A stretch of DNA of 8,586 nucleotides. Origin: Sphingomonas paucimobilis (lineage in GTDB: Bacteria > Pseudomonadota > Alphaproteobacteria > Sphingomonadales > Sphingomonadaceae). Position 1 is the first letter of the stretch. Each line of letters opens with the position of its first letter. Positions 1 through 7,150 of this stretch are shown here, one piece after another. The DNA lies in assembly GCA_945860425.1 (NCBI GenBank), contig CAMAQU010000060.1:1-8586 (forward strand), written 5' to 3'. Under the pieces are notes generated by a model. The model was not told the DNA's origin, did not search any database, and saw nothing but the letters and a program-made list of their open reading frames with translations. The position numbers were made by a program, and so were the translations under genes.

Positions 1-607
1 GCCTTTTGCATAATGCCCGGCATCGCCTGCACCATTTTTGGCACAAAGGACTGAAGCGCCGCCATCATTTCAGGATCGGCTGTCGCCGTAATCCAGCGTT
101 CTGAAAACGCAGCGCCGGTTGGCGACTTAAGAAAGGTTTCAATCTCTGCCAGCTGCGCCACCGAATAGTCCCGCGCATAGATCCGGGCCAACGCCGCCCT
201 GACATCTGGTTCGGTTTGCTCGATCAGCGGCATCATCTCGCGGACCATGACATCCATGGTGATCTTCATCCGCTCGCGAAAATGAGGATCGGCCTGTTCG
301 GCCATTTCCGCCATCGTTTGTTACCGACTTCGCGCTTGGCCTTCTCATCGGCTGTCGGAACAAAATCCGACGCCTTCATCCCAAACATGGATTGGGTGAC
401 CTGATCCATGACTTGGTTCAGGGTGCCATCCATCATCCGCCGATAGGTTCCACTCGGCCAGAGACGATCAACCACCCGTGTTGCCGCCTGCAACCGCACC
501 GAATCGGGCGCCGCTTCGGCAGACGATGCCACGGGTTGAGAAAAGGCCGGAATAGAAAGGGTTAGGGCCGCCGCCAGTCCCAAACTTGTCACAACTGATT
601 TGAACAT
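1..607 (-). pseudogene. DUF2059-type secreted protein, frameshifted and cut by the window edge
   Basis: The protein starts at 607 with a good ribosome binding site (AAGGAGA, about 7 nt upstream). It has a clear Sec signal peptide: basic MFK, a hydrophobic run over residues 8-19, and a likely cut near AFS-QP. The first frame is sensible to K97 (317-319), then becomes Arg/Trp-rich and stops at 266-268. The downstream frame from about 317 to the window edge reads MAEMAEQADPHFRERM, then an ARIYARDYSVAQLAEIETFL segment and SPTGAAF. This is the pattern of DUF2059 domains, small alpha-helical periplasmic proteins of unknown role. Restoring one A to the AAA run at 317-319 rejoins the frames as GNKTMAEMAE. 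The defect is therefore a one-base loss, either a real mutation or a sequencing error. It lies 28 bp downstream of uppP and is probably co-transcribed with it. The C-terminus is outside the window. Confidence 0.75.
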
Positions 608-611
608 TTTT

Positions 612-629
612 GCTCTCCTTTAAGAGAGC
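612..629 (-). promoter_or_regulatory. Hairpin covering the ribosome binding site of the DUF2059 gene
   Basis: In the minus-strand transcript GCUCUC pairs perfectly with GAGAGC around a 6-nt UUAAAG loop. The right arm and the loop end contain the AAGGAGAG ribosome binding site of the gene starting at 607. The hairpin could limit translation of that gene. It could also be a weak end of the uppP message, but no U run follows (the next bases are A-rich), so RBS occlusion is the better reading. Confidence 0.4.
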
Positions 630-635
630 CTGAAC

Positions 636-1439
636 TTAACCGATTCTGTTTAGCCAAACCAGCGCAACACTGCCGGCCACAATCCGATACCAAGCAAAGG
701 GGCCAAAGCCATAGCGGGTGACGATGGCGAGAAAGCCTTTGATCACGACCAGAGCGACAAGGAAGGACACGACAAAGCCAATGGCGATATTGGTCACGTC
801 CTGCGCGGCAAGGGCGGCCCCTTCTTTATACAAAGCAAGGGCGGTGGCCCCCATCATCGTGGGGACGGCCACGAAAAAGCTGAACTCCGCCGCGGTCTTG
901 CGCTCAACGCCCATGGCGCGTGCGCCCATGATGGTCGCGCCAGAGCGGCTGACACCGGGGATCATCGACAGGCATTGGACCAGACCGATAGTGAGCGCCG
1001 TTTGCCAGCGCATCACCTCAACGGCGTCAGTATGGCTGTCCTTTGCAAAACGCTCGATCACCAAAATCGCAACGCCACCCAAGATCAGCGCCCAAGCGAC
1101 AATGGCGGGCGTTTCGAGCATGGCCTTAATCGCGGAATAGGCCAGCGCGCCGATCAGCGCGGAGGGCAAAAAGCCAAGCAATATGTTGCGCGTGAAGATC
1201 ACTGGTCCTTGCTGCCAAGAGAAAAGTCCCACCGCGACATCCCAAAAGCGACGCCAGTAGAGCACAATGACAGCGAGGATCGCCCCCAGCTGAATGATCA
1301 CATCAAAGGCCCCGCCCGATCCGTCCTGAAACCCGAGCAATTCCCCGGCGAGGACCAGATGCCCCGTCGAGGACACAGGGATAAATTCCGTCAGCCCCTC
1401 CACAATGCCGAGCAGAATGACGGTCAGGAGTTCACTCAT
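636..1439 (-). CDS. uppP: Undecaprenyl-diphosphatase (UppP/BacA)
   Basis: This 267-aa integral membrane enzyme dephosphorylates undecaprenyl pyrophosphate to undecaprenyl phosphate, recycling the lipid carrier for peptidoglycan and other surface polymers; overexpression of the family gives bacitracin resistance. Both family signatures are present. Motif 1 is at residues 14-28 (EGLTEFIPVSSTGHL), with the catalytic/metal-binding Glu pair E14 and E18 and H27. Motif 2 is at 160-169 (IPGVSRSGAT), with R165. Several hydrophobic segments follow (for example 48-62, 84-104, 115-129, 217-233, 250-265). Length matches the family (about 265-280 aa). The start at 1439 is chosen because the protein begins MSELL directly before motif 1. 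The open frame continues upstream only as low-quality out-of-frame reading of the neighbour. The ATG overlaps the stop of the preceding NDUFA9-like gene (ATGA), which suggests translational coupling. Confidence 0.96.
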   Translation of the reverse strand: MSELLTVILLGIVEGLTEFIPVSSTGHLVLAGELLGFQDGSGGAFDVIIQLGAILAVIVLYWRRFWDVAVGLFSWQQGPVIFTRNILLGFLPSALIGALAYSAIKAMLETPAIVAWALILGGVAILVIERFAKDSHTDAVEVMRWQTALTIGLVQCLSMIPGVSRSGATIMGARAMGVERKTAAEFSFFVAVPTMMGATALALYKEGAALAAQDVTNIAIGFVVSFLVALVVIKGFLAIVTRYGFGPFAWYRIVAGSVALVWLNRIG

Positions 1440-2365
1440 GCAGCATTCCCAAAACGGCCATGGCGACGATAAATCAACAGCCAATCCTGCGCGACGGCAT
1501 CCAACGGCGTTGCGTCTACGCCGAGCGCGGTCAGACCCTTGGCCTTGTTGCCCACGACATTGTCCGATTGGAGCATCAGCCATTGATCGCGCGTGATGGG
1601 TGCCCCCGGCAGCCAGCCCGTCAGCGTGGCCATCGAGCCGGCAATAACGTCTGGCACCGCCACAAAGACGGGCGTCCGGCCAATATGGCCTGCAATCCAC
1701 TGCTGAAGCTCCAGCATGGAGAGGATTTGCGGGCCGCCCAATTCATAGGTTTTGCCTGCATGTGTCTTGGCCTGCGCAATGGCCTGGGCCACCGCATGGC
1801 CGACATCGCCTGCGAACACGGGCTGGAACCGCGTGCTGCCGCCAATGACGGGCAGGATCGGCAAAGCGCGGATCATCGCGGCAAAGCGATTGATGAAGGC
1901 ATCTTCGCGGCCAAAGACGATGGAAGGCCGCAGGATCGTCGCCTTTGGGAAGCCCGCCCGCACGGCGGCTTCGCCCTCTCCCTTGGTGCGGCCATAGGCA
2001 GAGCGGCTCTCCACATCGGCACCAATGGCGGACATATGAACGAACGCCTGAACACCCGCAGCCGTCGCGGCCCGTGCAAGATTGCCCGCGCCGTCGACAT
2101 GAATGCGCTGCATATCGGCAAAGCTGCCAACCAGATTGACGACGGCATCCGCGCCTACAACCGCCGGGCCCAGCGTGTCTGGCCGGGTAATATCGGCGGC
2201 GACATAGGTGATCTGACCCAGATTTGCCTGCGCCTTGAGGAAATAAGCGTTTTTCGGGCTGCGTTCGGCGACGCGCACCCGCGCGCCTGCCTTCAGCAGC
2301 GCCTGCACGACATAGCGGCCCAAAAAGCCACCGCCGCCAAAAACCGTCACCAGAGAGTCTCCCAT
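1436..2365 (-). CDS. Complex I NDUFA9-family NAD(P)-binding protein (extended/atypical SDR)
   Basis: This 309-aa Rossmann-fold protein of the atypical extended short-chain dehydrogenase group is the bacterial relative of the mitochondrial complex I accessory subunit NDUFA9. Nucleotide-binding glycines sit at residues 10-16 (GGGGFLG). A VAADIT segment follows at 56-60, NLVGSF at 77-82, and HMSAIGAD near 110-117. The SDR-like Y124-xxx-K128 pair lies in SAYGRTK. ILRPSIVFG (144-152) and QPVFAGDVGHAV (181-192) are typical of this subfamily. The actual reaction of the bacterial proteins is uncertain; a role in quinone/complex I biology is only suggested by the family name. ATG codons exist at 2374 and 2365. 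I chose 2365 because it places the start just before the first beta strand, with GGGAA about 10 nt upstream; a 3-residue longer form is possible. It is the first gene of the apparent operon with uppP. Confidence 0.87.
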   Translation of the reverse strand: MGDSLVTVFGGGGFLGRYVVQALLKAGARVRVAERSPKNAYFLKAQANLGQITYVAADITRPDTLGPAVVGADAVVNLVGSFADMQRIHVDGAGNLARAATAAGVQAFVHMSAIGADVESRSAYGRTKGEGEAAVRAGFPKATILRPSIVFGREDAFINRFAAMIRALPILPVIGGSTRFQPVFAGDVGHAVAQAIAQAKTHAGKTYELGGPQILSMLELQQWIAGHIGRTPVFVAVPDVIAGSMATLTGWLPGAPITRDQWLMLQSDNVVGNKAKGLTALGVDATPLDAVAQDWLLIYRRHGRFGNAA

Positions 2366-2419
2366 CGTTCGCATATTCCCATTTATCGGTCGCCCGCCCA
2401 ATGCCCGCGCTCAGGCCTG

Positions 2420-2446
2420 TTGACAAGCACCAAAGCCCTGCTTAAT
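2420..2446 (+). promoter_or_regulatory. Candidate promoter of tRNA-Leu
   Basis: A perfect TTGACA -35 hexamer lies at 2420-2425. A weak -10-like CTTAAT follows at 2441-2446 with a short 15-bp spacing; TAATCG at 2443 gives 17 bp but fits less well. Initiation would fall roughly 40 nt before the mature tRNA 5' end at 2493. The -35 is convincing and the -10 is not. Confidence 0.45.
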
Positions 2447-2492
2447 CGCGCCTCTTCGTTCCGCAGAGATCCAAAGTTGGGATCCGCGCCGT

Positions 2493-2579
<87 letters not shown>

Positions 2580-2648
2580 TTTTCCAGCCTATTTCTACCA
2601 AAGCGCTTGCTCAGTTGCGGCGCGGGACTGTCCCTCCCCATCCTAGCC

Positions 2649-2676
2649 AATCCTATTTCGATTGAAGAATAGGATT
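2649..2676. repeat. AT-rich 9-bp inverted repeat between tRNA-Leu and the nuclease gene
   Basis: AATCCTATT (2649-2657) and AATAGGATT (2668-2676) are perfect reverse complements around a 10-nt centre. It could terminate tRNA-Leu transcription, though only three T follow and the stem is AT-rich, or be an operator for the downstream toxin/immunity pair, whose start lies about 45 bp away. Nothing else recognisable was found between 2580 and 2721. Confidence 0.4.
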
Positions 2677-2721
2677 TCGCTGCATAGCTGAAGCCGCCTT
2701 GTGAGTCTGCGAGGCGCTATG

Positions 2722-3549
2722 ATGGATCAAAACCAACTCTTTCAACGCAGCGATTTCGACATTTGGCTGCGCACAGGCCGACGGCCAATGGGGGATGTAC
2801 TTGGACCGATAGAGGTTAAGTTCAATCCTTGGCATCACGTCCTCACAGGGCGGTTCACCTTTCGCAATACTGGCCGTTATTTCGCGATCGGATCGAGGGC
2901 CGCCGCAAAGCCTGCGTCCTCTGCCCGAACCGCTCGCCCCGCCAAGCCCAGCGGTGGGGAGCGATTTGGCGGCGCGGGAGCGACCGGGAGCTGGGGCGCG
3001 CCAGCACCTCCCAAACCACAAAAGCGACCCAAGCCAGATCAGCGGCAAATGGTCATGGATGCAGCGGAAGTGGCGGCCAGCGCAAAACCGTCTGTGCGAT
3101 CAGCCCCGCCTGCCCCGGCAAAGCCTGAGCCTGTTAAGCTTGGAAAGACGGTCTTTGGGGATGCGCAAGTCTTCAAGATGGATGATCTGGATCGAACAAC
3201 ATTTGTGAGTGCGCAGTTGAAGCTTGCGGACACGCCCAAACGATCCCGCCGCGTTCAATCCGCAGCTGGCATCCCCGACCGCAAGCCGACTGATGATGGC
3301 GGCCATTATATCGCGCCACGCTTCAACGGGCCGTCAGAAGCCTTTAATCATTTTGCGCAAAACAGGACGATCAATCGGGGCAGATATCGCGTTATGGAAG
3401 ACCAATGGGCAAAGGCTCTAAAGCAGGGTAAAAAGGTCTATGTAGAAATCCGCCCCATATATGAGGGGAGTTCCAAGCGTCCCTTTCGGCTGGATTTGAA
3501 AACAGACATTAATGGTCAGATAAGCTTGGACCGAATTCCAAATGACTGA
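2722..3549 (+). CDS. DNA/RNA non-specific endonuclease toxin-like protein (Endonuclea_NS_2-type C-terminus)
   Basis: This 275-aa protein is probably a nuclease toxin that cleaves nucleic acids unless neutralised by the next gene product. The C-terminal ~90 residues carry the fold's signature: DDGGHYIAPRFNGP (191-204), with H195 as likely general base; FNHFAQNRTINRG (208-220), whose Asn residues are candidate metal ligands; YRVMEDQWAKAL (222-233); and a VEIRPIYEGSSKRP strand (241-254), followed by a terminal INGQI strand. This matches the pattern of PF13930-type NUC toxins. The N-terminus (1-60) is a small unrecognised region with NPWHxxxxGRFTF (35-47). A Pro/Ala/Lys/Gly-rich linker (about 58-140) and a second short region (140-180) follow. 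There is no signal peptide, LXG, PAAR or Rhs repeat, so the export route is unclear. The start at 2722 is chosen because GAGG lies 7 nt upstream; ATG 2719 and GTG 2701 are alternatives. Confidence 0.75.
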   Translation: MDQNQLFQRSDFDIWLRTGRRPMGDVLGPIEVKFNPWHHVLTGRFTFRNTGRYFAIGSRAAAKPASSARTARPAKPSGGERFGGAGATGSWGAPAPPKPQKRPKPDQRQMVMDAAEVAASAKPSVRSAPPAPAKPEPVKLGKTVFGDAQVFKMDDLDRTTFVSAQLKLADTPKRSRRVQSAAGIPDRKPTDDGGHYIAPRFNGPSEAFNHFAQNRTINRGRYRVMEDQWAKALKQGKKVYVEIRPIYEGSSKRPFRLDLKTDINGQISLDRIPND

Positions 3550-3560
3550 GGAGGTTGGAT

Positions 3561-3992
3561 ATGGACGACGCTACCCGGCAGGCTTTAGTCGAAAAGATAG
3601 GCTTTTTCTTGAATCACAAGCGAACAGCGCATCATTCCACGATGCTCTTCATTGGGTTTTTCGATCCTCAGATTTGCTCATGGTCTGTTTATGAAGATCA
3701 GGTCGAACAAGTGAGTTATGTGGACTTGTCTTACGATGACCTAGACACATTCTGTGAAGGGTTAGTGGACATCTGGAAAGCCCAGCCACGCAAGCACCAG
3801 TGGCAGACGCTGGAGGCGATTTTGGAAGGCGAAGAGATCAAGCTTTATTTCTTCTACGCCGACAAGCCGCTCGGGCCGCGTGAAGACCTCCCCCCGCGAG
3901 AGCCGATCATCCGCAAATATTTTGGCGATAAGACCGTCTATTACCCCCCGCTCCCTCACAAAGGGCCGGAGGATTTGGGGTTTGAGTTGTGA
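3561..3992 (+). CDS. Probable cognate immunity protein (YezG/DUF600-like)
   Basis: This 143-aa acidic cytoplasmic protein has no signal peptide or membrane segment. The C-terminal half has the look of YezG-like immunity proteins, which protect against nuclease toxins such as YeeF of Bacillus. The visible pieces are a Trp-containing helix (IWKAQPRKHQW, 71-81), a beta strand IKLYFFYAD (93-101), a PREDLPPREPIIRKYFGD stretch (106-123), and YYPPLP near the end. Similarity is by pattern only; a profile search would settle it. The strong evidence is context: it lies 11 nt after the nuclease gene. Its GAGGAGG ribosome binding site (3548-3554) overlaps the nuclease stop codon and sits 6 nt from the ATG at 3561, which favours coupled synthesis. 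A TTG at 3555 in frame is ignored because it would abut the RBS. Confidence 0.62.
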   Translation: MDDATRQALVEKIGFFLNHKRTAHHSTMLFIGFFDPQICSWSVYEDQVEQVSYVDLSYDDLDTFCEGLVDIWKAQPRKHQWQTLEAILEGEEIKLYFFYADKPLGPREDLPPREPIIRKYFGDKTVYYPPLPHKGPEDLGFEL

Positions 3993-4030
3993 TGGGCCGT
4001 TGCTTGCGACGACCTAAGCAGATGGCCATC

Positions 4031-4068
4031 AAAAAACGGCCGCCCTGTTTCCAGAGCGGCCGAATTTT
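4031..4068. terminator. Bidirectional intrinsic terminator between the immunity gene and nrdB
   Basis: CGGCCGC (4037-4043) pairs with GCGGCCG (4056-4062), with an inner CTG/CAG extension closing a TTTC loop. Six A precede the stem, giving a U6 tract for minus-strand transcripts (end of nrdB, whose stop is at 4092-4094). AATTTT follows, giving a weaker U tract for the plus-strand toxin/immunity message. Two convergent units therefore share it. Confidence 0.85.
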
Positions 4069-4091
4069 ATTCTGACGATGAGGTGGGCGAA

Positions 4092-5147
4092 CTACTCCGC
4101 CGCGACCCCTGCTGTTGCGAACATATCAGCTTCGGCGACCACTTCGGCTGCGCCGTCATTGGCGGCGTTGGCGGATTTGCGGCGGTCGAAGCTGTCCCAG
4201 ACTTGGCCCCAATCGCCGCGGGTGCTGGCTTTGCTATATTCGGTCGCGCGCGTTTCGAAGAAGTTGGCGTGCTCCACACCGTTCAGCAAGGGCGCGAGCC
4301 ATGGCAGGGGGTGTTCTTCCACCATATAAATGGGCTGGAAGCCGAGCTGACCCAAGCGCCAATCGGCGATGTAGCGGATATAGCGTTTGATTTCCTTGGC
4401 GGTCATGCCGGGGACGGGGCCCATTTCGAAGGCGAGATCGATGAAATTATCTTCCAGACGGACAACCTTCTGGCAGCAATCGATAATATCTTCCTTCACC
4501 GTCTTGGTGAGGCAGCCGCGCTCTGCGCAGAAGGCGTGGAACAGCTTGGTGATGCCTTCGCAATGCAGGCTTTCATCGCGGACGGACCAGGAGACGATCT
4601 GCCCCATGCCCTTCATCTTGTTGAAGCGCGGGAAGTTCATCAGCATCGCGAAGGAGGCGAACAGCTGTAGCCCTTCGGTAAAGCCGCCGAACATGGCGAG
4701 CGTGCGGGCAATATCTTCGTCGCTATCGACGCCGAACTGATGGATATAATCGACCTTGGCCGCCATTTCTTCATATTCGAGGAAGGCCGAATATTCAGAC
4801 TCAGGCATGCCGATGGTGTCGAGCAAATGGCTGTACGCCGCGACATGGACGGTTTCCATGTTGGAAAAGGCGGTCAGCATCATCTTGACTTCGGTCGGCT
4901 TGAACACGCGGCCATAATGTTCGTGGTAGCAATTCTGCACCTCGACATCGGCTTGCGTAAAGAAGCGGAAAATCTGCGTCAGCAAATTGCGCTCATGATC
5001 GGACAGCTTTTGCGCCCAATCGCGGCAATCTTCGCCCAAGGGCACTTCTTCGGGCAGCCAATGGATCTGCTGCTGGCGTTTCCAGAAGTCATAGGCCCAA
5101 GGATATTCAAAGGGCTTGTAGCTGTTGCGGGCTTCTAAAAGGGACAT
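4092..5147 (-). CDS. nrdB: Class Ia ribonucleotide reductase beta subunit (NrdB)
   Basis: This 351-aa diiron radical-generating subunit partners with NrdA to reduce ribonucleotides to deoxyribonucleotides in the cytoplasm. Diiron ligands are identifiable by alignment to the known E. coli motif pattern: D67 (FTQADVEV), E98 and H101 (METVHVAAY), E158 (FGGFTEGLQ), and E192 and H195 (SVRDESLH). The radical tyrosine is Y105, in the usual place four residues after the ligand His. The core is otherwise complete, for example IADWRLGQLGF (260-270). There is no N-terminal ATP-cone. The C-terminal tail (about 322-351) is Ala/Glu-rich and ends DMFATAGVAAE; in the family this tail docks onto NrdA. The RBS AAGGA lies 8 nt before the ATG at 5147. 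It follows nrdA by 45 bp in the same direction and is probably co-transcribed from the nrdA promoter. Confidence 0.97.
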   Translation of the reverse strand: MSLLEARNSYKPFEYPWAYDFWKRQQQIHWLPEEVPLGEDCRDWAQKLSDHERNLLTQIFRFFTQADVEVQNCYHEHYGRVFKPTEVKMMLTAFSNMETVHVAAYSHLLDTIGMPESEYSAFLEYEEMAAKVDYIHQFGVDSDEDIARTLAMFGGFTEGLQLFASFAMLMNFPRFNKMKGMGQIVSWSVRDESLHCEGITKLFHAFCAERGCLTKTVKEDIIDCCQKVVRLEDNFIDLAFEMGPVPGMTAKEIKRYIRYIADWRLGQLGFQPIYMVEEHPLPWLAPLLNGVEHANFFETRATEYSKASTRGDWGQVWDSFDRRKSANAANDGAAEVVAEADMFATAGVAAE

Positions 5148-5192
5148 GGGTGTCTTCCTTAATTCAAATAATGTGCAGCGATAAATGCGGGC

Positions 5193-7109
5193 TTATTGGC
5201 AGGCCAAACACTCATCATAATCGGTCGAGGTCGCCAGCTCGAACTTGGGCGCGTCGGGCGTGTTGTCCGCCTCCACACCGCCGGCAAAGCCCGCGCGCTG
5301 GATCGATTTTGACCGCAGATAATAAAGCGACTTCACGCCCAATTCCCATGCGCGGAAGTGGAGCATCAACAGATCCCACTTCTCAACATCGGCTGGGATG
5401 AACAGGTTCAGCGAGGTCGCCTGATCAATATAGGGCGTCCGGTCCGCCGCGAGCTCAATCAACCACCGCTGATCAATTTCAAAGCTGGTCTTGTACACAT
5501 CCTTTTCTTCCTGTGACAGGAAGTCGAGATGCTGAACCGAGCCGCCCTGTTCCAAAATCGAATTCCAGACCGCGTCTGAATTTTTCGATTTTTCGATCAA
5601 CAGCTTTTCCAAATAGGGATTGCGGATCGAAAAGCTGCCGGACAGCGTCTTGTGCGTGTAGATATTGGCGGGGATCGGCTCAATGCACGCGCTCGTGCCG
5701 CCGCAGATGATCGAGATCGACGCCGTGGGCGCAATTGCCGTTTTGCAGCTAAAGCGTTCCATCACGCCGCGTTCTTCGGCATCCGGGCAAGCGCCCCGTT
5801 CGGTCGCCAGCAACATCGACGCCTCATTCACCTTGGCGGCGATATGCTTGAACACCTTCAAGTTCCAAGACTTGGCCATCGCCCCTTCAAAGGGAATGTT
5901 GCGCGCCTGAAGGAAGCTGTGAAAACCCATGACGCCAAGGCCAACCGAGCGTTCGCGCGTTGCCGAATATTTGGCGCGGGCCATTTCCGGCGGGGCGCGG
6001 TCAATATAGTCGGTCAGCACATTGTCGAGGAAGCGCATGACATCTTCAACAAACTGCTTGTCGCCATTCCACTCATCCCATGTTTCCATGTTGAGCGACG
6101 AGAGGCAGCAGACGGCCGTCCGGTCATTGCCCAAATGATCCCGGCCCGTGGGCAGCGTGATTTCTGAGCAGAGGTTGGATGTGGAGACTTTCAGACCCAG
6201 TTCACGGTGATGCTTTGGCATCGCCTTGTTCACATGATCCGAATAAATGATATAGGGCTCGCCGGTTGCAAGGCGGGTTTCCACAAGCTTCTGGAACAAA
6301 GAGCGGGCATCCACCGTCGCGCGGACAGAGCCGTCCTTGGGGCTCTTCAAATCCCACTCAGCGCCATTGCGCACAGCTTCCATGAACGCATCGGGGATAA
6401 GCACCCCATGATGCAGGTTCAGCGCCTTGCGGTTGAAATCGCCAGAAGGTTTGCGGATTTCGAGAAATTCTTCAATTTCCGGGTGCGAAATGTCGAGATA
6501 GCAGGCCGCCGACCCGCGACGCAGCGACCCCTGCGAAATCGCGAGTGTCAGCGAATCCATCACGCGGACAAAGGGAATGATGCCCGATGTCTTGCCATTG
6601 AGACCCACAGGCTCCCCAATGCCGCGCACCGACCCCCAATAGGTGCCGATGCCGCCGCCGCGGGACGCCAGCCAGACATTCTCATTCCAGGTGTTGACGA
6701 TGCCTTCCAGGCTATCATCGACCGAATTGAGATAGCAGCTGATCGGCAAACCGCGCCCCGTGCCGCCGTTGGACAAGACGGGCGTTGCCGGCATGAACCA
6801 GAGCTTTGAGATATAATCATAGATGCGCTGGGCATGCTCTTGATCATCGGCATAGGCAGAAGCCACGCGGACAAAAAGATCCTGATAGCTTTCGCCGGGC
6901 AGCAGATACCGATCGCGCAGCGTGTCTTTGCCGAATTCGGTCAGCAACGCATCGCGCGACGCATCGATGGTCAGCGGATAGGCCGCATCGACCGTGCGCG
7001 AATCCTTAGCCGCCCTCGCAGCTTTCTTCGTCGCAGCCTTGGTCATTTCAACAGCGTCGCTGGCAACATCATCTCCACCGCTCGTTGCTTGCGTATCCCG
7101 AAAATCCAT
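5193..7109 (-). CDS. nrdA: Class Ia ribonucleotide reductase alpha subunit (NrdA), without ATP-cone
   Basis: This 638-aa catalytic subunit reduces NDPs to dNDPs. Active-site residues are present: C125 (PISCYLNS) and C334 (AVCCLSSLN) form the reducing pair, and N312, C314 and E316 (STSNLCSEITLP) the radical site. The radical-transfer tyrosines are Y596-Y597 (KSLYYLRS), and the C-terminal shuttle thiols C634 and C637 (DECLACQ). It is about 120 residues shorter than E. coli NrdA because the N-terminal ATP-cone is absent, replaced by a ~45-residue Ala/Lys/Asp-rich stretch. The allosteric specificity region in the body appears present. The start at 7109 has an unusual context: AAGGA abuts the ATG and GGGGG sits 6 nt upstream. 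An internal ATG at 7046 (M22) lacks any RBS, so 7109 is preferred. The long upstream region carries NrdR, DnaA and GANTC sites. nrdB follows. Confidence 0.97.
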   Translation of the reverse strand: MDFRDTQATSGGDDVASDAVEMTKAATKKAARAAKDSRTVDAAYPLTIDASRDALLTEFGKDTLRDRYLLPGESYQDLFVRVASAYADDQEHAQRIYDYISKLWFMPATPVLSNGGTGRGLPISCYLNSVDDSLEGIVNTWNENVWLASRGGGIGTYWGSVRGIGEPVGLNGKTSGIIPFVRVMDSLTLAISQGSLRRGSAACYLDISHPEIEEFLEIRKPSGDFNRKALNLHHGVLIPDAFMEAVRNGAEWDLKSPKDGSVRATVDARSLFQKLVETRLATGEPYIIYSDHVNKAMPKHHRELGLKVSTSNLCSEITLPTGRDHLGNDRTAVCCLSSLNMETWDEWNGDKQFVEDVMRFLDNVLTDYIDRAPPEMARAKYSATRERSVGLGVMGFHSFLQARNIPFEGAMAKSWNLKVFKHIAAKVNEASMLLATERGACPDAEERGVMERFSCKTAIAPTASISIICGGTSACIEPIPANIYTHKTLSGSFSIRNPYLEKLLIEKSKNSDAVWNSILEQGGSVQHLDFLSQEEKDVYKTSFEIDQRWLIELAADRTPYIDQATSLNLFIPADVEKWDLLMLHFRAWELGVKSLYYLRSKSIQRAGFAGGVEADNTPDAPKFELATSTDYDECLACQ

Positions 7110-7120
7110 TCCTTGCCCCC

Positions 7121-7138
7121 AAAAATCGCTCTCGCGAT
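7121..7138 (-). promoter_or_regulatory. Small stem with GAGA loop and T run in the nrdA leader (attenuator-like)
   Basis: Read on the minus strand, ATCGC pairs with GCGAT around a GAGA (GNRA-type) tetraloop and is followed directly by TTTT, ending 11 nt before the nrdA ATG. This is the shape of a weak intrinsic terminator placed between promoter and gene. The stem is only 5 bp, so it may simply help structure the start region. Confidence 0.35.
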
Positions 7139-7150
7139 GTTCTATTCTTG

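Noticed and set aside
310..322. Programmed -1 frameshift in the DUF2059 gene
   Set aside because: The codons at the join do not form a slippery X-XXY-YYZ heptamer and no strong downstream stem was seen. A lost base is simpler.
4083..4670. Plus-strand open frame of 195 codons opposite nrdB
   Set aside because: It is antisense to a fully conserved NrdB, with no RBS and no domain.
6207..6809. Plus-strand open frame of 200 codons opposite nrdA
   Set aside because: It is a shadow of the nrdA coding strand; composition is His/Arg-rich and without recognisable features.
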